Assembly (NCBI RefSeq): GCF_013364235.1
Contig: NZ_CP054919.1
Span: 3,632,701 to 3,696,700, forward strand
Direction: 5' to 3'
DNA: 64,000 nucleotides
DNA from: Kitasatospora sp. NA04385
GTDB lineage: Bacteria > Actinomycetota > Actinomycetes > Streptomycetales > Streptomycetaceae
The position numbers were made by a program, and so were the translations under genes. The notes under the pieces are model-generated. The model was not told where the DNA came from. It made no database searches and saw only the letters and a list, made by a program, of their open reading frames with translations. Shown here piece by piece: positions 1 through 8,562 of the stretch; position 1 is the stretch's first letter, and the number at the start of each line of letters is the position of its first letter.

Positions 1-562
1 ACCTTGCCGGTGGCCGGGTCGGCGGCGGCCTGCTCGGCGGCGGCCCGGCCGAGGTCGGTGCGGGCGCACACCGGGACGAGGGCGGGCGGGGCACCCGGGC
101 TGCCGCTCGCGGACGGGCTCGCGGACGCCTCCGGGCTGGGCCCGGCGGTGCCGGCGGTCGGCACCGCGGCGGAGGCGTGCGGGTGCCCGACGCGGCTGTC
201 CGGGGTCTTCACCGGGCTGCTGCCCCGGCTGGGCGCGGCCTGCCCGCCGGTCGGGTCGCCGGACAGGTCGAACGGCCCGGTGACGTGCACCACCGGCAGC
301 GCGGCGATCGCGGCGGCCAGCACCACGGCCCCGCCCACGGCCCGCCGGCGGACGGCGCGACGGCGTGGACGGCGGCGCGCAGCCGGGGCAGCGCGCCGGG
401 TTCGGGTTCGACGGCGGCGACGGCCCGGTGCAGCCGGGCGCGCAGCAGGTCCTCGGTCAGCGGGCCGAGCGGCCCCCCGCCGCTGAACGCCGCCCCGCCG
501 CCGAGCGGGCCCCCGTCACCGGCCGGGCCCTCGCCGGGGCGTTCGGTCCGGCCCTCAGTCAT
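1..562 (-). pseudogene. Anti-sigma-like membrane protein, frameshifted and cut by the window edge
   Basis: The ATG at 562 overlaps the stop of the upstream sigma gene, so the two are translationally coupled. The first ~65 residues end in an arginine-rich stretch typical of the cytoplasmic part of such proteins. Near 363-372 sense content moves to the next frame: there the reading becomes RRAVRRRAVGGAVVL, then an alanine-rich single membrane segment and a Pro/Ser-rich linker, staying open to base 1. In the original frame the tail is low-complexity and stops at 209. A one-base loss near 369 would explain this, either a real mutation or a sequencing error. The role as sigma partner is inferred from position and architecture. 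Confidence 0.6.
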
Positions 563-1082
563 CGCCCGGCTCCATCCGCACCCGCAGGGCGGCGATCCCG
601 CGCGACCCGTACGCCTTCACCGAGCCGATGGAAATGCCGAGCACCTCGGCGACCTGTGCCTCCGTCAGGTCGGCGTAGTAGCGCAGCACCAGCACCTCCC
701 GCTGACGGCGTTGCAACCCCCGGAGCGCGGCCTTGAGTTCGTCGCGCTCCAGCGCATCGTAAGCCCCCTCTTCTGCACTGGCCATGTCAGGCATGGGCTT
801 GGGCAGCAGACGGAGGCCCAGCAGGCGGCGACGCAGCGTGGACCGGGACAGGTTCACCACGGTCTGCCGCAGGTAGGCGAGCGTCTTCTCGGGGTCGCGG
901 ACCCGGCGCCGGGCGGCGTGCACCCGGATGAACGCCTCCTGCACGACGTCCTCGCAGGAGGAGAGGTCGTCCAGCAGCAGCGCGGCGAGCCGCAACAGGG
1001 AACGGTAGTGGGCCCGGTAGGCGTCGGTGAGCTGGTCGACGCTGGCCCCGGTCGCGTCCGCTGCCGCCGCAGCAAAGCCCAT
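555..1082 (-). CDS. SigE-family RNA polymerase sigma factor (ECF type)
   Basis: About 175 residues, the normal size for a SigE-family ECF factor. Region 2 is visible in the stretch YRAHYRSLLRLAALLL followed by CEDVVQEAFIRVH; region 4 in QRREVLVLRYYADLTEAQVA followed by a helix-turn-helix ending SIGSVKAYGSRGIAALR. It should direct core RNA polymerase to a small regulon. I chose the ATG at 1082 (MGFAAAAADA). The frame stays open upstream to 1307, with GTG codons at 1151 and 1142, and no good ribosome site marks any of them, so the start is uncertain. In S. coelicolor the equivalent gene follows ask-asd; here it follows lysC directly. Confidence 0.88.
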   Translation of the reverse strand: MGFAAAAADATGASVDQLTDAYRAHYRSLLRLAALLLDDLSSCEDVVQEAFIRVHAARRRVRDPEKTLAYLRQTVVNLSRSTLRRRLLGLRLLPKPMPDMASAEEGAYDALERDELKAALRGLQRRQREVLVLRYYADLTEAQVAEVLGISIGSVKAYGSRGIAALRVRMEPGDD

Positions 1083-1217
1083 CCGACTACCGGCCCGCCG
1101 GGCCGCCCCGGGCAGGGCGGCCGCCACCGCCGCCCGCGTCACGTCGATCACGATGGTTGGACACACGATCCCCTGTCCTGGTTGCCCCGGCCGGGGGCGT
1201 TGTTGCGCGGGAAGAGG

Positions 1218-1257
1218 GAATCCCCCTCCCGAGCGCACTGGCTCCGAAGGGGGATTC
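1218..1257. terminator. 10-bp inverted repeat between lysC and the sigma gene
   Basis: GAATCCCCCT at 1218-1227 is perfectly complementary to AGGGGGATTC at 1248-1257, with a 20-base loop. It lies downstream of lysC on the minus strand and could end its transcript or act as a leader hairpin for the sigma gene. There is no T-run, which is usual in this group. Confidence 0.5.
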
Positions 1258-1347
1258 TGGCAGACCCGGCGGACGGGCCGGGTCCGCTTCACCCCTCCCG
1301 CACACAACCGTTGCGGTGTGGGTATCCGGGGCGGACCCGGGGGCCGT

Positions 1348-1869
1348 TCAGCGGCCGGTGCCGCCGTAGACGACCGCCTCGTCGCTCTCGCTGTCCAGAC
1401 CGAACGCGGTGTGCACCGCGCGGACCGCCTCCGGCACGTCCTCCGCGCGGGTGACCACCGAGATCCGGATCTCCGAGGTGGAGATCAGCTCGATGTTCAC
1501 GCCGGCCTCGGAGAGCGCCTCGAAGAAGGTCGCGGTGACGCCCGGGTTCGAGCGCATGCCGGCGCCGACCAGCGAGATCTTGCCGATCGCGTCGTCGAAG
1601 CGCAGCGACTCGAAGCCGATGCCCTCCTTGACCCGGTTCAACGCGTCCAGCGCCTTCTGGCCCTCGTTGGTGGGCAGCGTGAAGGAGATGTCGGTCAGAC
1701 CGGTGGCCGCGGCCGACACGTTCTGCACGACCATGTCGATGTTGACCTCGGCGTCCGCGATCGCGCGGAAGATCCGGGCCGCCTCGCCCGGCTTGTCGGG
1801 CACGCCGACGACGGTGACCTTGGCCTCCGACGTGTCGTGGGCGACTCCGGAGATGATGGCCTGCTCCAT
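1348..1869 (-). CDS. lysC: Internal in-frame start for the aspartokinase beta subunit
   Basis: Codon 255 of lysC is an ATG (1869-1867, protein [12 protein letters not shown]) preceded at good spacing by AAGGGGG. In actinobacteria the regulatory beta chain, consisting of the two ACT domains, is known to be made from such an internal start and to pair with alpha as an alpha2beta2 enzyme. The product here would be 173 residues. The ribosome site is seen; use of the start is inferred from the family. Confidence 0.65.
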   Translation of the reverse strand: MEQAIISGVAHDTSEAKVTVVGVPDKPGEAARIFRAIADAEVNIDMVVQNVSAAATGLTDISFTLPTNEGQKALDALNRVKEGIGFESLRFDDAIGKISLVGAGMRSNPGVTATFFEALSEAGVNIELISTSEIRISVVTRAEDVPEAVRAVHTAFGLDSESDEAVVYGGTGR

Positions 1870-2631
1870 CTCGCCCCCTTCGGGCTTCTTGTTCGGGTTG
1901 GTGCCGCTGACGATCGTCCCCGGCAGACCGGAGAACGACGATCGTACGTGAATCGGGATGTTGTAGCGCCGTGCGTACTCCACACAGCGGTCGAGCAGCA
2001 CCTTCGAGCCGGACGACGCCAGCTCCAGCATGTCCTCGAAGGCGATCCAGTCGATCTTGCGGGCCTTCTTGACCACCCGCGGGTCGGCGGTGAACACGCC
2101 GTCCACGTCGGTGTAGATCTCGCAGACCTCGGCGCCCAGCGCGGCCGCCAGCGCCACCGCGGTGGTGTCCGAGCCGCCGCGGCCCAGCGTGGTGATGTCC
2201 TTGGAGACCTGGGAGACGCCCTGGAAACCGGCCACGATCGCGATGTTGCCCTCGTCCAGGGCCGCCCGGATCCGGCCCGGCGTCACATCGATGATGCGCG
2301 CCTTGTTGTGGGTCGAGTCGGTGATCACACCGGCCTGGCTGCCGGTGAACGACTGGGCGTCGAAGCCCAGCGTCCGGATCGCCATGGCCAGCAGCGCCAT
2401 CGAGATGCGCTCTCCGGCGGTCAGCAGCATGTCGAACTCGCGGCCGGACGGAATAGGGGTCACCTGTTCCGCGAGCTCGATGAGTTCGTCCGTGGTGTCA
2501 CCCATCGCGGAGACCACGACGACGACCTCGTGGCCGGCCTTCCTGGTGTCCACGATGCGGCGGGCGACGCGCTTGATGCCTTCGGCATCCGCGACGGATG
2601 AGCCGCCGTACTTCTGCACGACAAGGCCCAC
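1348..2631 (-). CDS. lysC: Aspartate kinase (aspartokinase), alpha subunit
   Basis: It phosphorylates L-aspartate, the first step of the lysine, threonine, methionine and diaminopimelate pathway. The 427 residues fit the actinobacterial alpha chain. The N-terminus has the kinase motif [30 protein letters not shown] is the substrate loop; two ACT domains follow from about residue 265 ([17 protein letters not shown] and [19 protein letters not shown]). The start is GTG at 2631, preceded by GAGGAG. An in-frame internal start for the beta chain is listed separately. In Streptomyces asd normally follows this gene; here no asd is present in the next 266 bases. Feedback control by lysine plus threonine is usual for the family. 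Confidence 0.97.
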   Translation of the reverse strand: MGLVVQKYGGSSVADAEGIKRVARRIVDTRKAGHEVVVVVSAMGDTTDELIELAEQVTPIPSGREFDMLLTAGERISMALLAMAIRTLGFDAQSFTGSQAGVITDSTHNKARIIDVTPGRIRAALDEGNIAIVAGFQGVSQVSKDITTLGRGGSDTTAVALAAALGAEVCEIYTDVDGVFTADPRVVKKARKIDWIAFEDMLELASSGSKVLLDRCVEYARRYNIPIHVRSSFSGLPGTIVSGTNPNKKPEGGEMEQAIISGVAHDTSEAKVTVVGVPDKPGEAARIFRAIADAEVNIDMVVQNVSAAATGLTDISFTLPTNEGQKALDALNRVKEGIGFESLRFDDAIGKISLVGAGMRSNPGVTATFFEALSEAGVNIELISTSEIRISVVTRAEDVPEAVRAVHTAFGLDSESDEAVVYGGTGR

Positions 2632-2954
2632 GGGGGCTCCTCGACTTGGGGTGGTAGGTCGCGGCCAGTCTAACGAGCAGGGGTTCTCCGACCGACCTCT
2701 TCCACATCGTGAGATGCGGATATCGGACTCTGGTCACCGCCGACCGGCAGGTCTGCGGGCCCCGGCCGCCCGCTCCGAAGAATCGCCGCCGGAGCGCCGT
2801 CCGCCTCCCGGAATCTTCGCTTCCGGGAGGCCGGTGACTGTTGCGTCACACCCGCACGGTTCCGGCCGCCGACCGGCGCTTTCCGGCCGGTCGGCGGCCG
2901 GTTCGGCGTCGGTGCCGGGCTCGGAGCCGGGCCCGCGCCGGGCCGCTCAGCGGC
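2632..2954. terminator. Intergenic stretch with an 11-bp terminator hairpin (2803-2831)
   Basis: No gene is seen. GCCTCCCGGAA at 2803-2813 pairs perfectly with TTCCGGGAGGC at 2821-2831 across a 7-base loop. It sits after the DUF5063 gene and before lysC on the minus strand, so it most likely ends the recR-DUF5063 transcript. The lysC promoter must lie between 2632 and about 2800. Confidence 0.7.
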
Positions 2955-3617
2955 CTACAGGCCGAGTTCGGCCGCCATCAGGTCGCCCGCCTGCTGCTCC
3001 AGCTGCTCGTCCGTCAGCCCGTCGTCGTCGGTGTCCGCCCCGTCCGGCACCGCGCCCAGCGGCGAGTCCAGCCGCACGTGCGCGATCAGCGACTGCAGCG
3101 CGCGCAGCACCGCCGTGCAGGTCGAGCCCCAGTTGGACAGGTACGAGAACTGCCACCACCACAGCGCCTCCGAGACCCGGCCCTCGCGGTAGTGCGTCAG
3201 CCCGTGGTTCAGCTCGCTGACCACGCCCGCCAGGTCGTCCGAGATCCGGAACGCGCTCGGCTTCTCCGGCGGGCCGTACGGGTCGAACACCTCGTGGTAG
3301 ACGTCGATCGGCGCCAGCAGCTCGGCGAGCCGCTCGCGCAGCTCCACGCCGTCCGGCTCCGGCCCGGCGTCCGGCTCGAAGCGGTCCTCCGGCAGCACGT
3401 CCTCGATCGCGCCCAGCCGGCCGCCCGCCAGCAGCAGCTGCGAGACCTCCAGCAGGAGCAGTGAGATCGCGCTGCCCGGCTCGTCGCCCTTGGCCACCTC
3501 GGTGACGGCCAGCACGAAGCTCTCCACCGAGTCGGCGATCTGCACCGCGAAGTCGTCCGGAGCGCCGGTGCGCCCCAGTGGGCCCGGCAGTTCAGTGGTG
3601 TCGGTTCGGTCAGACAT
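2955..3617 (-). CDS. DUF5063 domain protein
   Basis: A 220-residue acidic protein of the actinobacterial DUF5063 family, whose function is not known. Residues 20-60 form a helical segment ([17 protein letters not shown]), and the core carries the conserved [15 protein letters not shown] region near residue 150. The start ATG at 3617 lies 8 bases inside the 3' end of recR, so it is probably translationally coupled to recR. The fixed neighbourhood recR-DUF5063 in Streptomyces suggests a link with DNA maintenance, but nothing in the sequence proves it. An 11-bp hairpin follows. Confidence 0.85.
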   Translation of the reverse strand: MSDRTDTTELPGPLGRTGAPDDFAVQIADSVESFVLAVTEVAKGDEPGSAISLLLLEVSQLLLAGGRLGAIEDVLPEDRFEPDAGPEPDGVELRERLAELLAPIDVYHEVFDPYGPPEKPSAFRISDDLAGVVSELNHGLTHYREGRVSEALWWWQFSYLSNWGSTCTAVLRALQSLIAHVRLDSPLGAVPDGADTDDDGLTDEQLEQQAGDLMAAELGL

Positions 3618-4209
3618 CGAGCAGTCGTCTCCCTTCGAACGCCCGGCCGAGGGTGACCTCGTCGGCGTACTCCAAGTCCCCGCCGACGGGCAGCCCGCTC
3701 GCCAGCCGGGTGACCTTGAGGCCCATCGGCTTGCACAGCCGGGCCAGGTAGGTCGCGGTCGCCTCCCCCTCCAGGTTGGGGTCGGTGGCCAGGATCAGCT
3801 CGGTGACCGTACCGTCCGCGAGCCGGGTCATCAGCTCGCGGATCCGCAGGTCGTCCGGGCCGACCCCCTCGATCGGGCTGATCGCCCCGCCCAGCACGTG
3901 GTAGCGGCCGCGGAACTCGCGCGTCCGCTCGATCGCCACCACGTCCTTGGGCTCCTCCACCACGCAGATCACCGCGAGGTCGCGGCGCGGATCCAGGCAG
4001 ACCCGGCACTGCTCGGACTCCGCGACGTTGCCGCAGACCGCGCAGAACCGCACCTTCTCCTTCACCTGCTGCAGCGCGTGCGCCAGCCGGCGCACGTCCA
4101 CCGGATCGGACTGCAGGATGTGGAAGGCGATCCGCTGGGCGCTCTTCGGACCGACTCCGGGCAACCTGCCCAGTTCGTCGATCAAGTCCTGCACCACGCC
4201 TTCGTACAC
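3610..4209 (-). CDS. recR: Recombination mediator protein RecR
   Basis: RecR works with RecF and RecO to load RecA on single-stranded gaps. The product is 199 residues, the usual length. Residues 1-25 contain the helix-hairpin-helix ([20 protein letters not shown]). A zinc finger follows with Cys56, Cys59, Cys68 and Cys71. The Toprim domain starts at [17 protein letters not shown] and ends with the Walker-B-like [16 protein letters not shown]. The frame is open further upstream, but GTG at 4209 gives the family N-terminus [15 protein letters not shown] and is preceded by AAGGAAGG. It overlaps the DUF5063 gene by 8 bases. Confidence 0.97.
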   Translation of the reverse strand: MYEGVVQDLIDELGRLPGVGPKSAQRIAFHILQSDPVDVRRLAHALQQVKEKVRFCAVCGNVAESEQCRVCLDPRRDLAVICVVEEPKDVVAIERTREFRGRYHVLGGAISPIEGVGPDDLRIRELMTRLADGTVTELILATDPNLEGEATATYLARLCKPMGLKVTRLASGLPVGGDLEYADEVTLGRAFEGRRLLDV

Positions 4210-4519
4210 CTGCCACGCCTTCCTTCGACCGGAGTCCGCTCCGGTGCCATCATCCAACGAATCGGGCGTCGGACACACCGCCCGACGCCCTACTGGCCCA
4301 TAAATCACACAACCCGTTACCCGGGGTTCCCGCCGCGCACGGGGCGTGCCCGCCGGGTGCCGCTCGGACGGTGCCGAGCGGACGGTGCCGAGCGGCGCCC
4401 GCGACGGGTCTGCGCGGGCGGGTCTGCGCGGGCGGGTCGGAACGCATGAGCCGGTGCGCGCGGGCCGGTGCGTACGGCTCAGTGCGCGCCAGTCAGTGCG
4501 CGCGGGCAGCGCGGGCGGG
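4210..4519. other. Intergenic stretch with short direct repeats
   Basis: No gene is supported. Around 4366-4396 the unit CGGACGGTGCCGAG occurs twice in tandem, and around 4410-4440 GGGTCTGCGCGGGC occurs twice, followed by further GTGCGCGCGGGC-like pieces up to 4512. These are probably small replication-slippage repeats. The recR promoter is expected at the left end. Confidence 0.5.
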
Positions 4520-4861
4520 TCAGAACGGGAGGCCGGGGATGCCGGCGCCGCCGCCCAGGCCCTGGGTCAGCGGGCCCATCCGCTCGGCCTGCAGCTTCTG
4601 CGCCGCCGCGTTGGCGTCCCGCACCGCGGCCAGCACCAGGTCCGCCAGGGTCTCGGTGTCCTCCGGGTCGACCGCCGCCGGGGCGATGGTCAGCGCGACC
4701 AGCTCGCCCGAGCCCGTCACCGTCGCCTCCACCAGGCCGCCGCCCGCGGAGCCGGACACCTTGGCCTCGGCCAGCTCCTTCTGGGCCCGGCCCAGCTCCT
4801 CCTGCATCTTCTGCGCCTGCTTCAAAAGCTGCTGCATGTTCGGCTGGCCACCAGGGAACAC
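4520..4861 (-). CDS. YbaB/EbfC family nucleoid-associated protein
   Basis: A 113-residue DNA-binding protein of the YbaB/EbfC family, which binds DNA as a dimer and is almost always encoded next to recR and dnaX. The helical N-terminus is [20 protein letters not shown], followed by the beta-rich core [15 protein letters not shown] and the conserved [17 protein letters not shown]. The C-terminus is glycine-rich. I chose GTG at 4861 because it gives the family N-terminus (M/V)[10 protein letters not shown] and lies after GAGGAGAG; a second GTG sits one codon upstream. Confidence 0.95.
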   Translation of the reverse strand: MFPGGQPNMQQLLKQAQKMQEELGRAQKELAEAKVSGSAGGGLVEATVTGSGELVALTIAPAAVDPEDTETLADLVLAAVRDANAAAQKLQAERMGPLTQGLGGGAGIPGLPF

Positions 4862-5046
4862 CACGGGACTCTCCTCGATCCTTCGACACTCCACGACACT
4901 CCGGGCACCGGCGCGCCCGGCCGAAACCGCCCGCACCAGCGCCCCGCCCCCGAGCCTACGCGGCCGCCCGTCAGCCCCACATCAGCTGCGGAGGCCCACC
5001 CGGGCCCGGCGGCTCAGCCCGGCGGCCCGGCGGCCAGCGCGGTGGC

Positions 5047-7239
5047 TCAGCCCGGACGGTGGTGGATCTCCTCCAGCACCGTCGCGCCCAGCTCGCGGAC
5101 GATCAGCTCCTGGGCGGAGAAGACGTCCTCGTTCAAGTCCGGGTCGTCCTCCTCCGGGACGTCGTCCTCCGGCGCCACCGCGGGCGGGGCCTGCACCGGC
5201 CGGGCCTGCGGCTGCGGCTGTGGCGGCTGCTGGTGTTGCGGCGGCGGCACGGGAGCGGGCGCGGGCGCGGGCACCGGGGCGGGCGCCTGCGGCACGGGAG
5301 CCTGCTGCACCAGGGGCGCCGGGGGCTGGATCTGCTGCACCGGCTGCGGGGCGGGACGGGGAGCCTGCGGGGCCCCCCAGCCACCGGCCGCCGGGGCGGG
5401 CGGCGCCGACTGCGCCGACGGCGGATTCGTCGCACCCGACGGGTCGACGATGCAGTCCACCCGCCAGTCCACGCCCAGCGCGTCCGCCAGCGCCTGCCGC
5501 AGCACCTCGTCGCTGTGGCTGCCGACGAAGCTGTCCCGGGCGCCCGCGTTCACGAACGACACCTGGAGCACGCTGCCGTCGAACCCGGCCACCTGGCCGT
5601 TCTGGCTCAGCAGGATCCAGGTGAACCGGCGGCGGTTCTTCACCGCCTCCAGGATCTGCGGCCACATCTGCCGGATCTGCGCCGCACCCTGCTGCGCCGC
5701 CGCCGAGGGCTGCACGCCGACGGGGGACGGGACGGGGGCCGGCGCTGGAGCTGGCACTGGGGCCGGCGCCACCGGAGCCTCCGGGGCCGCTGCGGGGGTC
5801 TCCGGGGCTGCCGCAGGGGCCGCTGCGGCCGGGGGCTGCTGGCCGCCGGGCGGGAAGCTGCGCGGGATCGGCCAGGCGCCCGGCGCCGGACCGGCCGGGG
5901 CGGGAGCCTGCTGCGCAGGTGCCTGCTGTACGGGGGGCTGCTGTACGGGGGGCGCAGGGGCCACGGGTGCGGCCTGCGCCTCCGGGGCCGGGGCCTGGGC
6001 CTGGGCCTGGGCCTGGAGGGCTTGGGCCTGGGCCTGGGGGGCCATCGGCTGGAACGCGACCGGTGCGGCGAAACCGCCCGCCGACGCCCGCCGTTCCAGC
6101 TTGTCCAGCCGGGCCTGCACGGACAGCTCGTCCCCGTACGCGCCGGGCAGCATCACCCGGGCGCAGATCAGCTCCAGCTGCAGCCGGGGCGCGGCGTTCC
6201 CGCGCATCTCGGTCAGGCCGGTGTTCACCAGGTCCGCCGCGCGGCTCAGCTCGGCCGGGCCGAAGCGGTCGGCCTGCGCCTGCATCACCGCGATCCGGTC
6301 GGCCGGGGCGTCGATCAGGCTCTTCTCCCCCGCGTCCGGCACCGTGGCCAGGATCACCAGGTCGCGCAGCCGCTCCAGCAGGTCCGTCACGAACCGCCGC
6401 GGGTCGTGCCCGCCCTCGACCACCCGGTCGATCACCTGGAACACCGTCGCGCCGTCCTGCGCGGCGAAGGCGTCCACCACCTCGTCCAGCAGGGCCGCGT
6501 CGGTGTACCCCAGCAGCGCCGTCGCCATCCGGTACGTCACGCCGGCCTCGTCGGCACCCGCCAGCAGCTGGTCCATCACCGACATCGAGTCACGCACCGA
6601 CCCGGCGCCGGCCCGCACCACCAGCGGGAACACCGCGTCCTCGACCTGGATGCCCTCCCGGCCGCAGACCTCCGCCAAGTAGTCGCGCAGCGTGCCGGGC
6701 GGCACCAGCCGGAACGGGTAGTGGTGCGTGCGAGACCTGATCGTCCCGATCACCTTCTCCGGCTCGGTGGTCGCGAAGATGAACTTCAGGTGCTCCGGCG
6801 GCTCCTCCACCACCTTCAGCAGCGCGTTGAAGCCGGCCGAGGTCACCATGTGCGCCTCGTCCAGGATGAAGATCTTGTACCGGCTGTGCACCGGCGCGAA
6901 GAACGCCCGCTCACGCAGCTCGCGCGCGTCGTCCACACCACCGTGCGAGGCGGCGTCGATCTCGATCACGTCGATCGAACCCGGCCCGCCCGTCGCCAGG
7001 TCACGGCAGGACTGGCACTCCCCGCACGGGTCCGGGGTCGGGCCCTGCTCGCAGTTCAGGCAGCGGGCCAGGATGCGGGCGCTCGTCGTCTTCCCGCACC
7101 CGCGCGGCCCGCTGAACAGGTACGCGTGGTTGACCCGGTTGTTGCGCAGGGCCTGCTGGAGCGGGGCGGTCACGTGCTCCTGCCCGATGACCTCCGCGAA
7201 GGTCTCGGGGCGGTAGCGGCGGTACAGGGCTAGGGACAC
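5047..7239 (-). CDS. dnaX: DNA polymerase III subunit gamma/tau
   Basis: The clamp-loader ATPase subunit of the replicative polymerase, 730 residues. Walker A is GPRGCGKT at 44-51, a zinc module of four cysteines lies at about 60-78, Walker B is IFILDEAHM, and sensor 1 is IFATTEPEKV. Domain III is followed by a long Pro/Gln/Ala tail with a QAQAQA run, then a conserved C-terminal region (VLQVSFVNAGARDSFVGSH) that binds polymerase in other species, and a second Pro-rich part. GTG at 7239 gives the family start SLALYRRYRPETFAEVIGQ. The SRP RNA lies upstream on the same strand. The repeats of the tail explain many long shadow frames here. Confidence 0.96.
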   Translation of the reverse strand: MSLALYRRYRPETFAEVIGQEHVTAPLQQALRNNRVNHAYLFSGPRGCGKTTSARILARCLNCEQGPTPDPCGECQSCRDLATGGPGSIDVIEIDAASHGGVDDARELRERAFFAPVHSRYKIFILDEAHMVTSAGFNALLKVVEEPPEHLKFIFATTEPEKVIGTIRSRTHHYPFRLVPPGTLRDYLAEVCGREGIQVEDAVFPLVVRAGAGSVRDSMSVMDQLLAGADEAGVTYRMATALLGYTDAALLDEVVDAFAAQDGATVFQVIDRVVEGGHDPRRFVTDLLERLRDLVILATVPDAGEKSLIDAPADRIAVMQAQADRFGPAELSRAADLVNTGLTEMRGNAAPRLQLELICARVMLPGAYGDELSVQARLDKLERRASAGGFAAPVAFQPMAPQAQAQALQAQAQAQAPAPEAQAAPVAPAPPVQQPPVQQAPAQQAPAPAGPAPGAWPIPRSFPPGGQQPPAAAAPAAAPETPAAAPEAPVAPAPVPAPAPAPVPSPVGVQPSAAAQQGAAQIRQMWPQILEAVKNRRRFTWILLSQNGQVAGFDGSVLQVSFVNAGARDSFVGSHSDEVLRQALADALGVDWRVDCIVDPSGATNPPSAQSAPPAPAAGGWGAPQAPRPAPQPVQQIQPPAPLVQQAPVPQAPAPVPAPAPAPVPPPQHQQPPQPQPQARPVQAPPAVAPEDDVPEEDDPDLNEDVFSAQELIVRELGATVLEEIHHRPG

Positions 7240-7308
7240 ACCCCCGAAGATATCGGGCCCAACCGACAAACGTGACCGCCCACCCACCGGCACCCCCCGC
7301 AGAACGCA

Positions 7309-7404
7309 AGGACCCCCCGTGTACCCGCCAGAGCTCTCCTACCCTTGCTGCCTTCCGGCCCTGGGGGGGTTCAAAGAGATAGCGCCACACGAGGGGCTGC
7401 CCCA
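7309..7404 (-). ncRNA. ffs: Signal recognition particle RNA, small bacterial type (4.5S)
   Basis: On the minus strand the segment contains the apical SRP domain GGCCGGAAGGCAGCAAGGGT, the hallmark of small bacterial SRP RNA. The ends pair: CCCCTCGTGT near the 5' end matches ACACGGGGGG near the 3' end. The length of about 96 bases and the place just upstream of dnaX are as in other Streptomyces. It assembles with Ffh to target membrane proteins. The exact ends are estimated from the pairing. Confidence 0.93.
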
Positions 7405-7530
7405 AGAGTAGCGGATCCCGGCCCCCACTCCCCCCACCCACCCCCAACTCCGATCCGCAGGCCTCGCCCCGCCACCCACCTGCGAGAGCGTGGTCGCAAC
7501 CACCCCTCGACATGTACTAAGCTCTCCCAC

Positions 7531-7615
7531 GGAGGATTCGCCTAGAGGCCTAGGGCGCACGCTTGGAAAGCGTGTTGGGGGCAACCCCTCACGAGTTCGA
7601 ATCTCGTATCCTCCG
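7531..7615 (+). tRNA. tRNA-Ser (anticodon GGA)
   Basis: An 85-base class II tRNA. The acceptor stem GGAGGAT pairs with ATCCTCC at 7608-7614, with G as discriminator. The anticodon arm ACGCTTGGAAAGCGT shows anticodon GGA (serine, UCC). A long variable arm TTGGGGGCAACCCC and the T arm ACGAGTTCGAATCTCGT follow. CCA is not encoded. Its last part is repeated at 10299 and 11721, showing that it has served as an integration target. Confidence 0.96.
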
Positions 7616-7621
7616 CCTGAT

Positions 7622-7656
7622 CGAAGGCCCGGACTGCTCAGCGGTCCGGGCCTTCG
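7622..7656 (+). terminator. Terminator of tRNA-Ser
   Basis: CGAAGGCCCGGAC pairs with GTCCGGGCCTTCG (13 bp, 9-base loop). A near copy with two changes lies after the third tRNA-end repeat at 11777-11812. Confidence 0.85.
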
Positions 7657-7716
7657 GCGTTCAGCTCTCATCCGAAGGCCGCCGCACGCAACACTTTCGG
7701 TCAGATCAGCGCCGCG

Positions 7717-8199
7717 TCACTTCTTACCTTGCCTGTTGACCTGCACCCCATCCGCAGGTGCCCACTCGTGCTCCAGGAGCGAGTAGGTGATCGAGTCCCG
7801 CCAGGCTCCGTTGACGAAGACGTGGTCGCGGATGCGGCCGTCCTCGGTCATGCCCGCTCGCAGGAGCGTCCGGGCGGACGCCTCGTTCAGGGGGGAGCGC
7901 GCGGCCCGGATCCGGTGCAGGCCGAGGAGGTTGAAGCCGAGGGCGGACAGGAGGTGGACGACCTCGGTGCCCTGACCCTTGCCCCACTCGGCCGGGTGGA
8001 GGGCGAAGCCGATGGTGGCGGCCTGCTGGGGCTCCGTCGCCAGCCGGGCGTAGCCGATCAGGCGGCGGTCGCCGTGTCGGGTGACGGCGAGGCCGTACTC
8101 GGTGCGCGGTTCGGCCTTCGCCGAGTCGATCGAGCGGTCGACGATCGCCTGCACCTGGTCGCGAGTGCGGGGCTCGAAGCTTCGGCGGTACCGTCTCCA
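7717..8199 (-). pseudogene. GNAT N-acetyltransferase, RimJ/RimL-like, 5'-truncated
   Basis: The frame encodes most of a GNAT fold: RLIGYARLATEPQQAATIGF, the acetyl-CoA loop EWGKGQGTEVVHLL, and LHRIRAARSPLNEASARTLL. Upstream the frame keeps family sequence (RRSFEPRTRDQ) but meets a stop at 8200-8202 without any start codon, so the first 30-40 residues of a normal protein are missing. A GTG at 8154 could start a 145-residue remnant. It lies right after tRNA-Ser inside the island, which suggests it was cut when the element inserted or rearranged. Confidence 0.65.
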
Positions 8200-8202
8200 C
8201 TA

Positions 8203-8562
8203 GGGCTCACGAAGCCAGCAGCGAAGCTACGGTGCGGGCAGCGGGGGCATGGACCCACGTACGGCGACACGCCTCCACCAAGAGCCAATAGGGAGCCGTT
8301 GAGCAGCGAGGCTTGGAGATCGCCGCTTCTGGCGACTGGGGCAGGAGCACCAAAGAAGGGCGAAGCGCCATCTACTCCTTGCGCGCCCGCTGGAGAGGCC
8401 GAGTCAGAACCTCTGATCACTCTCCGGAGTCGGGGCGGCTGCGGCTTGGGACGGGAGGCTTTGACCAACGGCTGCTCAAATATGGCTACTTGGCATGCTC
8501 TGGCCGTGCGGCGAGCGGGTAGGGTGTCACGGTCCGCAGTCGGCGGGGGGAAGGTGGCCGGG
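8203..8562. other. Gene-free stretch upstream of the LRV protein gene
   Basis: No coding frame with normal codon use is seen on either strand. Base composition is a little less GC-rich than the surroundings, consistent with island DNA. The promoter of the following gene should lie at its right end, but I see no clear hexamer pair. Confidence 0.4.

Noticed and set aside
4346..7233. Several 400-920-codon plus-strand frames
   Set aside because: They are shadows of dnaX and ybaB; composition is Arg/Gly/Pro/Cys-rich without motifs, and the minus-strand genes have clear family matches.
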